DNA from: an uncultured Marinoscillum sp.
Lineage (GTDB): Bacteria; Bacteroidota; Bacteroidia; Cytophagales; MED-G16
DNA: 40,802 nucleotides
Direction: 5' to 3'
Assembly: GCA_902633975.1 (NCBI GenBank)
Contig: CACPHX010000012.1
Coordinates: 1 to 40,802, forward strand
The notes under the pieces are model-generated. The model worked only from the letters and a program-made list of their open reading frames with translations, had not been told where the DNA came from and made no database searches. A program made the translations under genes and the position numbers. The stretch's first letter is position 1; every line of letters begins with the position of its first letter. Shown piece after piece: positions 31,089 through 39,392 of this stretch.

Positions 31089-32191
31089 ATCTTGGAATTA
31101 GCCTTTTTCTTATTTATAATTTTATTTTGGACGTTAATTGATCCTAGATGAATTACCTTGTAAAGATCTTCAATAAAATCTTTTTCTAGACCTTTTTCTA
31201 TTGCCCAATCAATTCTTGACTTAAATACCTCATTCCATCTGTCAACTTGGAAGGTGGTCAAATCCTGTTCTTTTTTAAATTCACCAATTTTTTTGACTAG
31301 TTCAATCCTCTTAGAAATGATATCAACTATCTCTTTATCAACATCATCAATACCTTCTCGGATTTCGTCGAGTAAGTGCTTATAAGATTTGTCATCTTCT
31401 CTTTTGGTCTTGACTTTTAAATCACTTTTTATTTTTGATAATACATCCGGTGTGACTTGTTGTTTTGCATCGCTCCAAGCATTGTCAGGATCTATATGAG
31501 ACTCAATTATTAGACCATCATAACCTAAATCAAGTGCCTTCTGTGATGTCTCGAATATCATGTCTCTATTACCACATATGTGTGAAGGATCACATATTAC
31601 AGGTAGGTTTGGCATATTACTTTTTAAATCTATTGCTATTTTCCACATTGGCACGTATCTGTATTTAGACTTACCAGTCATTGAGAAGCCTCTGTGAATA
31701 GCACCCATCTTAGTGATACCTGCAGTATTAATTCTCTCAAGAGCCCCCATCCATAAGGATAAGTCTGGATTAATAGGGTTTTTGATAAGAACTGGTGTGT
31801 CTGTTCCTTTAATAGCATCAGCAATCTCTTGTACTGAGAACGGGTTTACAGTTGTTCTTGCTCCTATCCATAGGATATCAATTCCATACTTTAATGCTAA
31901 TTCGATGTGTGATGTGTTTGCTACCTCAACAGTAAACTGTACATCTAACTCTTCTTTGATATCAGCAATCCATTTTAATGCATCTTCTCCATTACCTTCA
32001 AATGTTCCAGGTCTTGTCCTTGGTTTCCATACCCCAGCTCTCATAAGGTTAATTCCATGAGACTTTAATTGCTTACATGTTTCACGAAGTTGTTCATATG
32101 TCTCTGCGCTACATGGGCCAGAAATAATTAGAGGATCAGAATCGTTTTTAATCCAAGTATTAATTGGATCTATATTTAACTTTTTGCTCAT
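31085..32191 (-). CDS. Bifunctional DAHP synthase / chorismate mutase
   Basis: The 368-aa protein joins a type I-beta DAHP synthase (about residues 1-262) to a C-terminal AroQ-type chorismate mutase (about 272-358). The synthase part shows GPCSAE (25-30), RAGVWKPRTRPGTFEGNG, GARTTVNPF (110-118), DPSH (201-204) and ESHIDPDNAWSDA (230-242). The mutase part is a helical DEIREGIDDVDKEIVDIISKR segment in two pieces followed by KIGEFKKEQ. It commits phosphoenolpyruvate and erythrose-4-phosphate to aromatics and also turns chorismate into prephenate. Fusions of this order are known from Bacteroidetes (for example Prevotella), where the mutase domain carries the feedback control. First gene of the aro operon. 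Confidence 0.95.
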   Translation of the reverse strand: MSKKLNIDPINTWIKNDSDPLIISGPCSAETYEQLRETCKQLKSHGINLMRAGVWKPRTRPGTFEGNGEDALKWIADIKEELDVQFTVEVANTSHIELALKYGIDILWIGARTTVNPFSVQEIADAIKGTDTPVLIKNPINPDLSLWMGALERINTAGITKMGAIHRGFSMTGKSKYRYVPMWKIAIDLKSNMPNLPVICDPSHICGNRDMIFETSQKALDLGYDGLIIESHIDPDNAWSDAKQQVTPDVLSKIKSDLKVKTKREDDKSYKHLLDEIREGIDDVDKEIVDIISKRIELVKKIGEFKKEQDLTTFQVDRWNEVFKSRIDWAIEKGLEKDFIEDLYKVIHLGSINVQNKIINKKKANSKI

Positions 32192-32199
32192 TTCTATTG

Positions 32200-32207
32200 T
32201 ATTTTTG
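32200..32207 (+). promoter_or_regulatory. Candidate -7 box for proline dehydrogenase
   Basis: TATTTTTG (32200-32207) matches TAnnTTTG in the 44-base gap between the divergent aro operon and the proline dehydrogenase gene. A start near 32213 would leave a leader of about 23 bases before the GTG at 32236. TTTG at 32183-32186 is only 13 bases upstream, so the -33 element is not convincing. A second, poorer box (TATCTTCG, 32213-32220) lies downstream. Confidence 0.35.
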
Positions 32208-32235
32208 TCTTATATCTTCGTAAAAAATAAAACAG

Positions 32236-33411
32236 GTGGACAAAACTAGTAAAAACTTATTTAATAACACAAAATTAGCCTTTACTAATAAGTCTAATTT
32301 AGAGTTAAAGAAGGCATTTTTCTTATTCTCTGTCCTAGATTATCCTGTTTTAACCAAATTAGGTAACACCTTTCTATTATTAGTTTTAAAGTTAAATTTA
32401 CCTTTCAAGGGCATAATTAAGAAGACTATTTTCAACCACTTTTGCGGTGGAGAGACTATTGAAGAATGTGATGATACATTTAAGTCCTTAAATAAATATA
32501 ATATTAGCGCTATGCCAGAGTACTCAGTTGAGGCCGAGTCGACTCTAGAGGGTTTTGAAAATTATAAAAACGACTCTATTGAAATTATTAATTATTTAGG
32601 AAATTTAAAACTCCCATTTATTGCTATTAAGTGTACAGGTTTGATGGATATTTCATCTCTTGAGAAAATTTCTGTGGGAGAATTAAACGAGGATAGTGAT
32701 GAGTATAAAAGCTTTTTTAAAAGAGTTGACGAATTGTGCAGAGTTGGTGAAAAAAACAATGTTAAAATCTTGATTGATGCTGAGGAGAGTTGGATTCAAG
32801 ATTCTATTGATAGTATAGGACTTGAGATGATGAGAAAATATAATAAGAACTCTGCGAATGTATTTATAACACATCAGTGTTACAGGACGGGTACCCTTGA
32901 TAAGATTAAAGATTATCTGGAACTAGCCAATAAAGAAAAGTTTAATCTTGGTGTTAAGTTGGTTAGAGGTGCATATATGGAAAAAGAGAGAAAGAGGGCA
33001 CTAGATAATAATTATCCAAGCCCAATTCATGACATGAAAGAAAATACAGATAAAGAATTTAATAACTCGCTTCTCTTTTGTGTTAAAAACATACATAAAC
33101 TCTCGTTATGGGTTGGTAGTCACAACGAAGACTCTTGCCTGAAACTAATGGAAATGATGAAAGAAAATAAAATTAAAAGAGACGATGACAGGATATGGTT
33201 CTCTCAGCTTTATGGAATGAGTGATAACATATCCTATTCTCTTTCTAGCCTGAAATATAATGTTGTAAAACTAATTCCATTTGGTCCTATAGAGAAGACA
33301 ATTCCCTACCTTATAAGAAGAGCTAACGAGAATAGCTCTGTCCAGGGACAGAGTAACAGACAATTTACTCTGATAAAAGACGAAATAAGTAGAAGAAATA
33401 AATTAAATTAA
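32236..33411 (+). CDS. Proline dehydrogenase (monofunctional)
   Basis: Proline dehydrogenase oxidises proline to delta-1-pyrroline-5-carboxylate with FAD, passing electrons to the respiratory chain. The 391-aa product has the family's catalytic features: DAEESWIQD (181-189), KLVRGAYMEKER (241-252), GSHNEDS (294-300), QLYGMSDNISY and the substrate-binding LIRRANEN (359-366, Arg361 and Arg362). There is no aldehyde dehydrogenase domain, so it is not a PutA fusion. It starts with GTG at 32236; the first in-frame ATG (residue 93) would remove conserved sequence. lysS starts 6 bases after its stop. Confidence 0.94.
   Translation: MDKTSKNLFNNTKLAFTNKSNLELKKAFFLFSVLDYPVLTKLGNTFLLLVLKLNLPFKGIIKKTIFNHFCGGETIEECDDTFKSLNKYNISAMPEYSVEAESTLEGFENYKNDSIEIINYLGNLKLPFIAIKCTGLMDISSLEKISVGELNEDSDEYKSFFKRVDELCRVGEKNNVKILIDAEESWIQDSIDSIGLEMMRKYNKNSANVFITHQCYRTGTLDKIKDYLELANKEKFNLGVKLVRGAYMEKERKRALDNNYPSPIHDMKENTDKEFNNSLLFCVKNIHKLSLWVGSHNEDSCLKLMEMMKENKIKRDDDRIWFSQLYGMSDNISYSLSSLKYNVVKLIPFGPIEKTIPYLIRRANENSSVQGQSNRQFTLIKDEISRRNKLN
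32241..32273 (-). promoter_or_regulatory. Bacteroidetes-type promoter for the aro operon
   Basis: Read on the minus strand there is TTTG (32273-32270), 21 bases, then TAGTTTTG (32248-32241), matching the TTTG / TAnnTTTG pattern. Transcription would start near 32234 and give a leader of about 43 bases before the DAHP synthase ATG at 32191. The whole promoter lies within the first codons of the divergent proline dehydrogenase gene. Confidence 0.6.
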
Positions 33412-33417
33412 CCATAT

Positions 33418-34938
33418 ATGAGTTTAAGCGAACAGGAAGAACAAAGGCGAAAATCAAGAGAAGAGATTATAGATTTAGGTATTGATCCGTATCCTTCTGA
33501 GACATTTGATATAAACACTAATTCCCAAGAGATTAAAGACGATTTTGATGAGAAAAAGAAAAATTTTCAGGATGTAAGTATTTCCGGTAGAATTATGTCT
33601 AGGCGAGTTATGGGTTCTGCCTCATTTGCTGAAATTCAAGACTCCAAGGGTAAGATTCAGATCTATGTTAGGAGAGATGATATATGTGAGGGAGATGATA
33701 AAATATTATATAACACAATCTTTAAGAAAAAGCTTGATTTGGGAGATATTATTGGAATTACAGGATATGTTTTCAAGACTCAGATGGGTGAAACCACCAT
33801 ACACGTGACAAGTCTTAAGGTTTTATCTAAGTCAGTTAGACCACTCCCTGTAGTTAAGGAGACAACCGACGAGGAAGGTGACTCAACTAAATATGATGTT
33901 TTCAGTAACAAAGAGCTAAAATACAGGAGGAGGTACATAGACCTTATTGTTAATCCAGAATCTCGAGAAATTTTTAGGAAGAGATCAGCAATTATAAACG
34001 AAATTAGAAATGTATTGAATGAAAATAATTTTTTAGAGGTAGAGACACCTATTCTTCAGCCAATCTATGGAGGTGCTTCTGCTAGACCATTTAAAACACA
34101 CCATAATACACTTGATATCCCACTATACCTTAGGATTGCTAATGAGTTGTATCTTAAGAGACTTATTGTTGGAGGTTTTGATGGTGTTTATGAATTTGCA
34201 AAAGATTTTAGAAATGAAGGAATGTCAAGGTTTCATAATCCTGAATTCACTCAGTGTGAGTTCTATGTTGCTTACAAGGATTATGTCTGGATGATGGATT
34301 TTATTGAGGATATGTTTAAAAGAATTGTAAAGAAAGTTTGCGGCTCTACTAAAGTAAGTTGTGGAGAAAATAAGATAGATTTTGAGAAGAAGTGGAAGAG
34401 GTACTCAATGTATGAGGCCATTGAAAAATTCACTTCAGTCGATGTCTCCGAAATGGATGAGGATTCTATCAGAAAAGTATGTAAGGATATGAATGTGAAG
34501 GTAGATAAGTCAATGGGAAGGGGTAAGCTAATTGATGAAATTTTTGGTGAGAAATGTGAGCCGAACTTAATTCAACCAACCTATATAACGGATTACCCTA
34601 TTGAGATGTCTCCTCTTGCTAAGAAGCACAGAGATAAAGATGGACTTGTTGAGAGGTTTGAGTTAATATGTAACGGTAAAGAAATTTGTAATGCTTTCTC
34701 TGAAATTAATGATCCAATAGATCAGAGAGAGAGGTTTGAGGAACAGGTAAAACTTGGAAACAGAGGTGATGATGAGGCAATGGTTCTTGACGAAGATTAT
34801 TTAACTGCACTAGAATATGGAATGCCACCGACTGCAGGGATTGGAATCGGTATTGACAGGCTGACAATGATTCTCACCGACTCTGAGTCGATCCAAGACG
34901 TCCTCTTTTTCCCTCAAATGAAACCCGATAATTCTTAG
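33418..34938 (+). CDS. lysS: Lysyl-tRNA synthetase, class II
   Basis: LysS charges tRNA-Lys. The 506-aa product has an N-terminal OB-fold anticodon-binding domain (with SGRIMSRRVMGSASFAEIQD around residues 57-76), then the class II catalytic core: motif 2 FRNEGMSRFHNPEF (Arg265, Glu267) and motif 3 GIGIGIDRLTMI ending at Arg481 for the invariant arginine. RRRYIDLIVNPESREIF is also typical. The length equals that of E. coli LysS, while many Bacteroidetes LysS have, as I recall, about 60 further C-terminal residues; this protein stops just after FFPQMKP. Its stop overlaps the 3' end of lptD on the other strand by 4 bases. Confidence 0.98.
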   Translation: MSLSEQEEQRRKSREEIIDLGIDPYPSETFDINTNSQEIKDDFDEKKKNFQDVSISGRIMSRRVMGSASFAEIQDSKGKIQIYVRRDDICEGDDKILYNTIFKKKLDLGDIIGITGYVFKTQMGETTIHVTSLKVLSKSVRPLPVVKETTDEEGDSTKYDVFSNKELKYRRRYIDLIVNPESREIFRKRSAIINEIRNVLNENNFLEVETPILQPIYGGASARPFKTHHNTLDIPLYLRIANELYLKRLIVGGFDGVYEFAKDFRNEGMSRFHNPEFTQCEFYVAYKDYVWMMDFIEDMFKRIVKKVCGSTKVSCGENKIDFEKKWKRYSMYEAIEKFTSVDVSEMDEDSIRKVCKDMNVKVDKSMGRGKLIDEIFGEKCEPNLIQPTYITDYPIEMSPLAKKHRDKDGLVERFELICNGKEICNAFSEINDPIDQRERFEEQVKLGNRGDDEAMVLDEDYLTALEYGMPPTAGIGIGIDRLTMILTDSESIQDVLFFPQMKPDNS

Positions 34939-37577
34939 AGATTATCAAAGAACCTACTCCTTTTCTCTAATTTAAGATCTTGGAGAAGAGCTGAAACTGC
35001 ATTAATAGATAAATTATATGACTGGAATCTACCAAAAGGAACCCAATTAAAACTTATTCTCCAACAATGTAAATCTCTTGTTGCATTAATGCTTGTTTGT
35101 GTAAACATTTTATTTTTAAAGTCATAACCTGATCTAAATGAAACTTTTGTTTTTTCAGAAACACTCAAGTCTCCTGAAAAAGTTAGGGTCTGAGTTAAAG
35201 TCGGATCTCTATACCCAAGTTTTCTTCTATTTAGATTGTAGCTTGCGTTTATTGACCATGGAATATTAAAGTCAATATATTCTGCCATATTTGAGTTTAT
35301 ATAATTTAGTTCTTCATTAGTACCAAATTCTGAGTTAAGCTCGGTATCTCTACCATGATTCTTGAAATCTTTAGCAGAAAATCTAAATCCCAAAGCAATA
35401 TTTATAAAGTCTAGAGAACCAATTCCTTGTTTATTTATTATTGCTAGATCACTGACTCTTCTCTGATAAATTACTGAGCTATTTGACGACTCTACTACGC
35501 TATCTAATTTGTATATATAAGGATCTATATTCCCTGATAAGTTTAGATTAATCAGACCCTTAAAGAATGAAGTTCTTGCGTTAAATCTGATTGGACTTAA
35601 TTTAAAAGAGTCTGCAAGGAAATTATAGCTTGAGGTGAAAGCTAGATTGTCAAATATTTTAATTTTTTTAGTTCCACTAATTGTATCATTTTTATCTAGC
35701 ACTTTTAATTCTAAATTATTCCCAATATAAAAGTTCATTGAAGCAGAACTTCCTATTCTAGGAGTTCCATATAAAAAGTTCTCATACTTACTTAGAAGTT
35801 TTGTATCGCCTTCTTCATTTATTCTAACGTCTTCATAGTAACCAAATTTTGGTTTTGTAAAATCAGGACTAAAAGAGAAAGAGACTTCTGGAGAAATCAC
35901 ATGCCTAATGGCTTTGATTTTTCCTTTTTTGAAGAATAACGTACCATAAATTCTTGTAGACATTGAAAAAGCAGTATTATACGACCACGCCCTTGAGAAA
36001 GAATTAGTGGTATCAATCCTTATTCCATTTTCTATTTCGTTATAGGAGTAGTTTAATTTTTTTAGATACCAAATTTCCTCATAGTTAAGGTTAGGACTAA
36101 AGGTAAAATATTTAAATAGATTAAATGATGTTGATACTGGGATTGTGTGCTTTACTCCAATTTTGGACCTATCAAGAATCGAATTAAAATTATCTAAATT
36201 AAATTCTATCTGTTCGGAGAAGTTATCTGAAGAATTAATAATATTAATTCCACTAAGATTACTACCTATACCTGCATTACTTAATTGTACTCTCCCTGTA
36301 AATCTATGACTTAAACTTAATTTACCAAGGGCAGTTTTACCTAGTTTTCCTATATTTTTGAAAGGGTATATTCGGCTCATATTATAACTTATATCTGGAA
36401 GAGTTAGATTAACTTTTTTCGTTTGGACATTTTGGGAGTGTCTGAGGTTTGCTGAAAAGTTGAATGGAGTTCCTTTAAATGTTTTGCTGTAGGATATATT
36501 AGAATTGAACTGAGCATTAATACTCTCATTAAAGTTTGAGTAAACTAGGTTCTTATTTTGATTGTATGAATTTGTCTGAAAATTTACTGATGAGGAAAAT
36601 CTACTTGATTTTCCTCTGCTGTCTGGAGAGTGTGACCATGCCAAGGAGAAATCTTTAGATACACCTGAGTCTTCAAACTCACCCATTTTAGTACTATTAT
36701 AGTCAAATCGTAGACTCCCATTGTAAGAGTATCTCTTCTTGTAGTTAGTTCCTAGTGACAATCCATAACTACCTTTAGAATAAATGTCACCAGTCAGTTG
36801 TAAATCTAATTTTTCGTTAACAGCAAAATAATATCCTCCATCTCTTAGATAAAAACCTCTTCTCTTTTCTTCACCATAGTTTGGCATGACAATTCCAGAT
36901 ACTGTCTTTTTAGGTTGAGGGAACATACCAAAAATAAATCCAATAGGTGTTGGTACATCTCTAAATTTTAAATGAAATGGTCCTGAAACTACTTTTTTAC
37001 CTGGAATAACTTTAATTTTTCTTGCTGATATATGAAAGTGAGGTTCTGCAAGATTACAAGTTGTATATTTCGCATCGTGAATAAATAATTCGTCAAATTC
37101 ATTTTTTTTCACATCTTCACCTTGCATGTATGCGTCATCTAACTGGGTTACTATTCCCTTTATTTTTGCTTTTTTTGAATCGAAGTTGTAAGTAATCTTA
37201 TCTGTCTCATACGACTGGTTGTCTTCAGAAAATATTGGTTTACCAACTTTTTTACCAAGTGAATCAACTTTAAAATTTGCTTCGATAGTTTTTTGATTCC
37301 AATCAATCTCAATTTCCTCTGCCTGAAGAGTAATGTTTCCATAGTCGATATTTGATTCACCATACATACTAATTTTTTGATTTTCTATATTATAAAAAAT
37401 AGAATCAGCAGCAACATAATTGACTGTAGTTTCAATTTCACCTCTAGTATCTACAGTATCGTTAACTAAAGATTGTGTAGTATCTGATTCACTACCTATA
37501 AACAGAGAATCTATTTCATTTTGTGAAAAAAGTAAAAAAGGAAATAACAAGAAAAGATTTAACGCTATTACTTTCAA
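34935..37577 (-). CDS. lptD: LptD-like LPS assembly outer-membrane protein
   Basis: The 880-aa protein is a Bacteroidetes-type LptD (OstA), which inserts lipopolysaccharide into the outer leaflet. A signal peptide covers about residues 1-19 (MKVIALNLFLLFPFLLFSQ). Residues about 50-200 form the LptA/OstA-like periplasmic jellyroll (repeated IEIDWNQKTIEANF-type strands). The remainder is an aromatic-rich, alternating beta-barrel with many asparagine/serine loops. VPTPIGFIFGMFPQPK marks the jellyroll-barrel junction. There are exactly two cysteines, Cys174 (YTTC) and Cys838 (HCWR). It is divergent from the amidase-MCE pair, a grouping typical of Flavobacteriia as I recall it. No lptE-like gene is adjacent. 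Confidence 0.9.
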   Translation of the reverse strand: MKVIALNLFLLFPFLLFSQNEIDSLFIGSESDTTQSLVNDTVDTRGEIETTVNYVAADSIFYNIENQKISMYGESNIDYGNITLQAEEIEIDWNQKTIEANFKVDSLGKKVGKPIFSEDNQSYETDKITYNFDSKKAKIKGIVTQLDDAYMQGEDVKKNEFDELFIHDAKYTTCNLAEPHFHISARKIKVIPGKKVVSGPFHLKFRDVPTPIGFIFGMFPQPKKTVSGIVMPNYGEEKRRGFYLRDGGYYFAVNEKLDLQLTGDIYSKGSYGLSLGTNYKKRYSYNGSLRFDYNSTKMGEFEDSGVSKDFSLAWSHSPDSRGKSSRFSSSVNFQTNSYNQNKNLVYSNFNESINAQFNSNISYSKTFKGTPFNFSANLRHSQNVQTKKVNLTLPDISYNMSRIYPFKNIGKLGKTALGKLSLSHRFTGRVQLSNAGIGSNLSGINIINSSDNFSEQIEFNLDNFNSILDRSKIGVKHTIPVSTSFNLFKYFTFSPNLNYEEIWYLKKLNYSYNEIENGIRIDTTNSFSRAWSYNTAFSMSTRIYGTLFFKKGKIKAIRHVISPEVSFSFSPDFTKPKFGYYEDVRINEEGDTKLLSKYENFLYGTPRIGSSASMNFYIGNNLELKVLDKNDTISGTKKIKIFDNLAFTSSYNFLADSFKLSPIRFNARTSFFKGLINLNLSGNIDPYIYKLDSVVESSNSSVIYQRRVSDLAIINKQGIGSLDFINIALGFRFSAKDFKNHGRDTELNSEFGTNEELNYINSNMAEYIDFNIPWSINASYNLNRRKLGYRDPTLTQTLTFSGDLSVSEKTKVSFRSGYDFKNKMFTQTSINATRDLHCWRISFNWVPFGRFQSYNLSINAVSALLQDLKLEKRSRFFDNL

Positions 37578-37618
37578 TTTTATAAATTTATCTGTTTTTA
37601 TATAAATTTACTTTAGTG

Positions 37619-37626
37619 CAAATTTA
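37619..37626 (-). promoter_or_regulatory. Candidate -7 box for lptD
   Basis: On the minus strand TAAATTTG (37626-37619) matches TAnnTTTG in the 74-base gap between lptD and the amidase gene. A start near 37612 would leave a leader of about 35 bases. The nearest TTG in the -33 direction (37652-37650) is 23 bases away, slightly too far, so support is moderate. No convincing plus-strand promoter for the amidase was seen in the same gap. Confidence 0.4.
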
Positions 37627-37651
37627 TTGTCTTGAAGCTTAATAAGTGTCA

Positions 37652-38431
37652 ATGAGAAAAATTAATATATCAATCCTACTAGGTTTATTGCTTATTTTAA
37701 CTTCTTTTAACTCACTCAACCGTCAGTACAGACTCCAAACAATAGTAATTGATGCTGGTCACGGAGGAAAAGATCCTGGAGCAAGAGGAAAATTTTCGTG
37801 GGAAAAAGACATCGCCCTCTCTATCTCTCTCGAGTTAGGTAGAATTTTAAAGGAAAATATTCCAGGTATAAATGTTAAGTATACTAGAAAAGATGATAGA
37901 TTTTTAACTTTATATAGACGTTCTGAAATTGCAAACAAAGCCGAGGCTGATCTTTTTATATCTATTCATGCTGACTCATTTTCAAAGTCTTCTGTATATG
38001 GAGCAACCACCTATCTAATGGGTCTAAGTAAATCTACAGCCAATATGAATGTAGCAAAAAGAGAAAATTCTGTAATATTTATGGAAGAAAACTTTGAGGA
38101 GACTTATAAAGATTTTGATCCTAATTCATCGGAGTCAGTGATGTTACTTAGTTTAACACAGAAAGCTAAAATTGATAACAGTACAATATTAGCAAATCTA
38201 ATTCAAGATCAATTTGCTAATAGGGCAGGGATAAGGTCAAGGGGAGTTAAGCAGGCACCATTCCAAGTACTCTGGAATACAACGATGCCAAGTGTTTTAA
38301 TTGAGACAGGTTTTATGACAAATCCAACAGAGGAGAGGAAGTTAAACGATAAAACGCATAGAGTATACATTGCCTCTGCTATTTTTAGAGCAATTCGAGA
38401 TTATAAAAACTATTTAGAATCAAATGTTTAA
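37652..38431 (+). CDS. N-acetylmuramoyl-L-alanine amidase (Amidase_3)
   Basis: This zinc amidase cuts the bond between muramic acid and the stem peptide of peptidoglycan, as in daughter-cell separation. From the ATG at 37652 it is 259 aa with a hydrophobic N-terminal signal or anchor (about 4-20). Zinc ligands are His37 (DAGHGGKDPGA), Glu51 (SWEKD) and His106 (SIHADS); the catalytic Glu218 lies in LIETGFMTNP. A GTG two codons upstream (37646) is a possible alternative start. There is no LysM or AMIN domain. It is 9 bases ahead of the MCE gene and divergent from lptD, so a coordinated envelope role is likely. Confidence 0.93.
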   Translation: MRKINISILLGLLLILTSFNSLNRQYRLQTIVIDAGHGGKDPGARGKFSWEKDIALSISLELGRILKENIPGINVKYTRKDDRFLTLYRRSEIANKAEADLFISIHADSFSKSSVYGATTYLMGLSKSTANMNVAKRENSVIFMEENFEETYKDFDPNSSESVMLLSLTQKAKIDNSTILANLIQDQFANRAGIRSRGVKQAPFQVLWNTTMPSVLIETGFMTNPTEERKLNDKTHRVYIASAIFRAIRDYKNYLESNV

Positions 38432-38440
38432 TTTTAATTT

Positions 38441-39391
38441 ATGAGTAAGGAAATAAAAGTTGGTTTAATAGGTGTAGTTGGTCTAGTATTTTTCTATTTA
38501 GGATCAAATTTTTTAAAAGGAATTGATTTTTTTTCTCCGGTGAGTAGATATTATGCAGTTTACGAAAACGTTGACGGACTAATTGTTGCCAATCCAATCA
38601 TTGTTAACGGATACTCAGTAGGTAGGGTTAGTGACATAAGAATTCTACAGGATAGAGATAACAAGATTTTAGTCTCAATGGATATTGATAAAAATCTTAT
38701 TGTTGGATCAAACGCAAAAGCAACGCTTAGTAGTAACGACTTTTTAGGAAGTAAGGCGATAGTTTTATCTATTGGAGATATTAACTCACCTATAAATGAG
38801 GGAGACACTGTTATGTCTGAGATAGCTGGTGGTTTGTCTGAACTACTTGAAAAAGCTACTCCAATAACTGATAATTTAGGGGTTACCATCAGTAGACTAA
38901 ATGATATTCTTGCAAGTTTGAGAGGTAGTGGAGATATGATAACAACTACTCTTGATAACCTCAATAATGTGCTTACTAATACAAATGACCTTATTGACAA
39001 TAATGAGGAGACTATAACAACAACTCTAGAAAATTTAAATAGTCTTACAGATGACTTATCTAAAAAGTTAAGTGATATTGATCCTATCATTAAAGGAGCT
39101 AATGATATGATAAGTAACCTAAATAGGGTAGATTTTGAAAATACTTTTAATCAGATTGATATTTTACTTACCTCGATGAACGGAGTTTTTGATGATATTG
39201 AGTCTGGACAGGGAGGTACCTTGTCACTACTACTTTCTGATGACTCTTTATATAATAATTTAAATAAAACAGCTTTTGATCTTGATAAGTTACTTCAACA
39301 CATTAATGAAAACCCAAAACATTTCTTTGCCCCACTTGGAAAGAGTAGGAAAAAAATTGAAAGAGACTTAAGAAAACAAGGCAAGGAATAG
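38441..39391 (+). CDS. MCE/MlaD-family lipid-transport protein
   Basis: The 316-aa protein has an N-terminal membrane anchor (about 7-25, GLIGVVGLVFFYLGSNFL) followed by an MCE (MlaD) domain (about 35-115) containing YENVDGLIVANPIIVNGYSVGRVSDI in pieces and SSNDFLGSKAIVLSIG. The rest is a long helical region rich in Asn, Asp, Thr and Leu, likely a coiled coil, ending in a basic KSRKKIERDLRKQGK. MCE proteins bind lipid in ABC-type systems that move phospholipids between the membranes; no permease or ATPase gene is next to it here. It closes the amidase-MCE pair, and the next gene's stop on the opposite strand is one base away. Confidence 0.9.
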   Translation: MSKEIKVGLIGVVGLVFFYLGSNFLKGIDFFSPVSRYYAVYENVDGLIVANPIIVNGYSVGRVSDIRILQDRDNKILVSMDIDKNLIVGSNAKATLSSNDFLGSKAIVLSIGDINSPINEGDTVMSEIAGGLSELLEKATPITDNLGVTISRLNDILASLRGSGDMITTTLDNLNNVLTNTNDLIDNNEETITTTLENLNSLTDDLSKKLSDIDPIIKGANDMISNLNRVDFENTFNQIDILLTSMNGVFDDIESGQGGTLSLLLSDDSLYNNLNKTAFDLDKLLQHINENPKHFFAPLGKSRKKIERDLRKQGKE

Positions 39392-39392
39392 C

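Noticed and set aside
38560..39090. 176-codon open frame antisense to the MCE gene
   Set aside because: It lies wholly within a well-supported gene on the other strand, has low-complexity Ser/Leu/Val content and no recognisable domain; a codon-bias shadow.
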